A stretch of DNA of 64,000 bases from Odontocerum albicorne (Eukaryota > Arthropoda > Insecta > Trichoptera > Odontoceridae). Made by a program: the position numbers and the translations under genes. A model generated the notes under the pieces. It did no database searches. It worked only from the letters and a program-made list of their open reading frames with translations, and had not been told where the DNA came from. The stretch lies in assembly GCA_949825065.1 (NCBI GenBank), contig OX463854.1, positions 20,114,907 through 20,178,906 on the forward strand, read 5' to 3'. This document shows positions 60,847 through 64,000 of this stretch, in pieces (position 1 is the first letter of the stretch; every line of letters begins with the position of its first letter).

Positions 60847-61778
60847 CGAGGCGTATCCAGAAAGTAAGTGTACTGAGGTTCTCACGACCGGATGGATTTT
60901 ATTTTCGACATGTTGGCTACACGGAAGTGTAGCCTGACCCTTCCCCTCCGCAACGAGACCGGTTCGAGGTCAGTACGTTGAGAAGTGTCGACGTGACAAC
61001 ACGTTTCTTGAAAAATGTCAACCCAATCTCTCGCCAAGTTGAATCGAGTGGAGGCCGGGCAAGAGTTTTTGAGGCGCTGCAAACTCCATGGAGATGAATT
61101 TCTCCGCTCCATCGTTACTGGAGATGAAACTTGGGTTGCACATTACACGCCTGAAACCAAAAGGCAGTCTCAACAGTGGCGTCACACCTCTTCACCCTCC
61201 GCCAAAAAGTTCAAAACCACAATTTCAGCCAAGATAATCATGGCATCCGTGTTTTGGGGATGTCAAGGCATAATTTTAATTTAATATATGCCTCAAGGGG
61301 AGACCATCAACTCTGCAAGATAATGTGAGACCCTAAAAAAATTGCGGAGGGCGATTCAGAACAAGAGGAGAGGCATGCTGACAAAGGGAGTCTGCCTGCT
61401 TCACGACAATGCCAGACGGAACTGCTCGCCTCGTTTAAATGGGATGTCCTGATCCATCCCGCGCGTTCCCCTGACCTAGCACCTTCAGATTACTATCTAT
61501 TTACCTCCCTGAAGCTGTACATGGCTGGAAAAAGGTTTTCAACCGACGAGGAGGTAAAGGAGGAGGTGGAGAAGTGGACGGAGGGGTTGGCGGGAAACTA
61601 CTTCGAGGAAGGCATCAAAAAGTTGATACCCCGCTTCACCACCTGCATTGAGAGGAATGGAGACTATGTCGAAAAAAAGCTTACATATGTACTACGGTAA
61701 CCACGTAATTTTTTTGTTTAAATAAAAAAAATTGTAACCTACAAAAATTCAGTACACTTACTTTCTGGATATGCCTCG
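60847..61778 (+). mobile_element. Mariner deletion derivative, 932 bp, decayed
   Basis: The ends CGAGGCGTATCCAGAAAGTA and the inverse are next to TA. It is the same family as the copies at 13595 and 28806. The deletion joins MSTQSLAK to LNRVEAGQEF, a different junction from the 28806 copy. The ORF is cut by TAA near 61281 and again near 61321, and the DNARPH motif is interrupted by a further deletion. Confidence 0.92.
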
Positions 61779-61969
61779 TACTATAGCACTGAAATCTTAA
61801 ACAGACAACATTGTCCTTCCTCGTTTTATATCGGATACGCAAGACGTAGTTCGGTTTAACGTGGAGATATACAATTATTGTCTGCGGAAATCACCAGAAA
61901 ATGGAACACGTGGTAATCGAGTGTTCCTCTACATCCAGGATATCTAGTGGAGACCCCTAATCTATTTGA

Positions 61970-62240
61970 CGATATACATACATACCGTCTCGCCGTTTCA
62001 CATCCAAGTAGGCAGAAATGACAGAGCGCTAAATTTTCCTGTCACGATATACATATTTCGCGTATTTCACATGCATACATCTTCAGTTTCTCTGACTACT
62101 TTTCCTTCTTACAGAATTTAGTCCATTCTCACACGCTACACAATTACGTTCATATAATATATTTTTGTAAGCATTTCATCACTCGTTCGTTATTCATGTC
62201 CAAACTACTTCAGAAAACGCTTTTACATTCTAGTTCAATT
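61970..62240 (-). pseudogene. LINE family A relic
   Basis: It aligns by eye, on the minus strand, with the tails at 28000-28250 and 30265-30560, including the terminal text near 61990-62030. Highly decayed. Confidence 0.4.
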
Positions 62241-62659
62241 TTATCCTTAATGTAACGATGCTCTATGACGAAGTGGTGGCATACGATAGGAAAGAGCTGT
62301 AGAAAAAGACTGTGGGTTGTACTGGTACCCTGGTCCACTTATAAGGCAGCCGAAATAATATACGTACGCAATCTCACAAACGTGGCATTGAAGACTGAAA
62401 CAGCACCAATCGGCGATCTTCAAGTGAATCATTCATTCCCTAACCACCTTTGACTGGAAAGCTTAGAAGACAAAGGAAGAAATTGTTAGACCATAAAGGC
62501 AGTTGAGCGTACGTGATGTCAACAGGTTGGCATTGTTAAGTCAATAAAATGGTGAAACCGCAAAGCATGTTTATGTTTTCACTTTCGACAATAAAAAACG
62601 GGCAAAGCATGCAGAGACCGAGCGAGTACAACTTCTAAGATATGAAATAGGACAAGAAT

Positions 62660-62900
62660 AAGGGTATCATCATCACCATCACGCTCCTTTGTATCCTAAC
62701 ACACATATTTTGATTCGGCCATATCCATACATCTCGTCATGGACGATCTCCTATTATACGAGTAAATGCCTTCATCCTTCCCTCTTTCAGAATTCGATTC
62801 ATCTGGTCATGTCAAGTTTTTCTAGATCCAAACTTCTCGTACCTTCTATACTACTTGTATATACTCTTTTAGAAACGATTTTATAATTTGTGTCTCTTTT
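62660..62900 (-). pseudogene. LINE family A relic
   Basis: Minus-strand sequence around 62740-62830 follows the same family order (GLPK-like tail, then W.DQM.RILKEG-like text). Decayed. Confidence 0.4.
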
Positions 62901-63169
62901 TGTATCAGAATTGAAGGTATATTGTTTAACTACCCATTTTATATTATCTTCATCACTTCTGTAAAATTCAAAGCATAAAATTTCTCCGAGAAGTTATGAC
63001 ATAAAATAAGTAAAAAGACGTTATATAAGGAGTTTCAAATTAATGAACCGCAGGCATCACTGTACTATATATTATCTCAGTCCTGTATACATTTTTGAAC
63101 AAAAAAATCAATTGTTTTACTTGTGATAAAGTAATTATTTCACTAGAATAAAAAGTGAAATACATACAT

Positions 63170-64000
63170 ACACACCATCCACCGTTTCCCTGCTGGGGTA
63201 GGCAGAAGACAGAAAGCCAGACTTTCCTATCTTGACAAACATATTTAACCTCTTCCACATACGTAGATCTCATATAACGCCTACGAGATTTCTTATGATA
63301 CTTCAAACATTTCACTTTTTTTTTCAAAATTTTCTCACTTTATCCACCCACACTTCGCCTAGTCTTCCTCTACCACACCTATTTATATTTGTTTTCTTAG
63401 CCGAATTGCCCAAAGCCTTGTTTTCTTGCTTTCTTTCTTCTCCGCTCTTGGCCGAAATTGTCCCATGCCTCCCTCATCCCTCAGCCCCCAACCGTTGAAG
63501 CGTGTATATCGGTACCAGTTCGAACAGCATTTAGTCTTGTTTGCGCTCCCCTGAAGATGAGGTGAAAGCCTTGAAACCGGTAGGGTTATACCGTCACAAA
63601 AAAGTGGAATAAACAGTGTTTGATAAAAATAAATTACAATGTTTTCTTAATCTTTCTTTATTCCTTCATTTCTTGAACCAAAACCATCTCCGAGTGCTAT
63701 TCTACATCTACTCGAAACATCAGCTTACGTTCACATTCATCCCTAATAAATTAATTATGTATTCTTTCATACGTTGTCACTCCACGTATTCTTCCAATTG
63801 CACGCTTTTCTATAGCATTTACTTGACTCTTCGGTATTTTCCCACGTCGACGTTTCACCCACATACATCACAGATGGTACTAAAATACGGTTGTGGACTA
63901 TCTTCTTAGCAGATTTTGATACTGTCCGGCTCGAGTATACGTGTATATTAGGGTGTCCCTTATTTTCCGACTTCAAAATTTTTGAACGCTCACCCTCCAA
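63170..64000 (-). pseudogene. LINE family A relic interrupted by a short insertion
   Basis: The minus strand from 64000 reads TVSKSAKKIVHNRILVPSVM then YVGETSTWEN, the SA(K)K....L..ILPTLMYG.ETW block that follows the reverse transcriptase. The tail occupies 63170-63399. The insertion at 63400-63640 splits it. It runs off the window. Confidence 0.55.
63400..63640 (+). mobile_element. 241-bp non-coding insertion with 9-bp target duplication
   Basis: GTTTTCTTA occurs immediately left (63391-63399) and right (63641-63649). Within it, CTGAAGA (63551), a short stem, GAAA (63573), and CGGTA/TACCG (63578-63582, 63589-63593) followed by TC resemble a hammerhead ribozyme core. No protein is encoded. 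It may be a short retroelement of the Penelope/retrozyme kind; the class is uncertain. Confidence 0.6.

Overview
The window is eukaryotic and almost certainly from an insect or another arthropod. It is AT-rich and intron-rich, it carries an animal scaffold gene, and it is packed with mariner, hAT, arthropod-type LINE and tRNA-derived SINE copies. There is no operon-like organisation, no rRNA and no CRISPR. The species cannot be named from the sequence.

Host gene. One host gene is recognisable, on the minus strand across 588-27854. It is the RanBPM / RanBP9-RanBP10 homologue, the scaffold of the CTLH (GID-type) E3 ubiquitin ligase complex. Eight consecutive internal exons were placed by protein similarity and by intron phases that match at every junction: three SPRY exons (27690-27854, 24230-24420, 17780-17964), a LisH exon (12580-12692), a CTLH exon (8018-8169) and three linker exons (6336-6456, 4024-4209, 588-722). 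The 5' exon or exons and the C-terminal CRA exons were not found. The CRA part should lie beyond the left edge; the N-terminal part was not found to the right and may lie outside the window.

Introns of RanBPM (1-27.7 kb). These hold seven mariner copies in several families: one intact (1268-2555, transposase 345 aa), one one-nonsense copy nested inside another mariner (9093-10365 within 8536-10458), one chimeric copy (13595-15019) nested in a long-TIR element, one Mos1-like copy with a 1-bp frameshift (24982-26263), and shorter decayed copies. They also hold tRNA-SINEs, LINE tails, two piggyBac-like MITEs, a TTA-flanked MITE and a 425-bp tandem duplication containing a hAT end.

Right part (28-64 kb). 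No host gene was recognised here. It contains a catalytic-domain-only mariner ORF (28806-29759), a hAT MITE with a perfect 8-bp target duplication (30853-31284), two 43-bp satellites (31506-31720, 33901-34201), a nearly pure A/T tract (34310-34985), a 22-bp minisatellite (39252-39637), a 5'-truncated LINE with 14-bp target duplications (40372-41055), a cecropia/Hsmar1-like mariner (44224-45498), a nearly intact hAT element (47318-49806) and a run of degraded LINE tails from 52 to 64 kb. One LINE tail is interrupted at 63400-63640 by a short insertion with a 9-bp target duplication and a hammerhead-like core motif.

No clearly new biological system was found. The most unusual material is the mariner record: about thirteen copies from about eight families in 64 kb, with chimeric, nested, catalytic-only and intact versions side by side, together with the near-intact hAT and the hammerhead-like short insertion.
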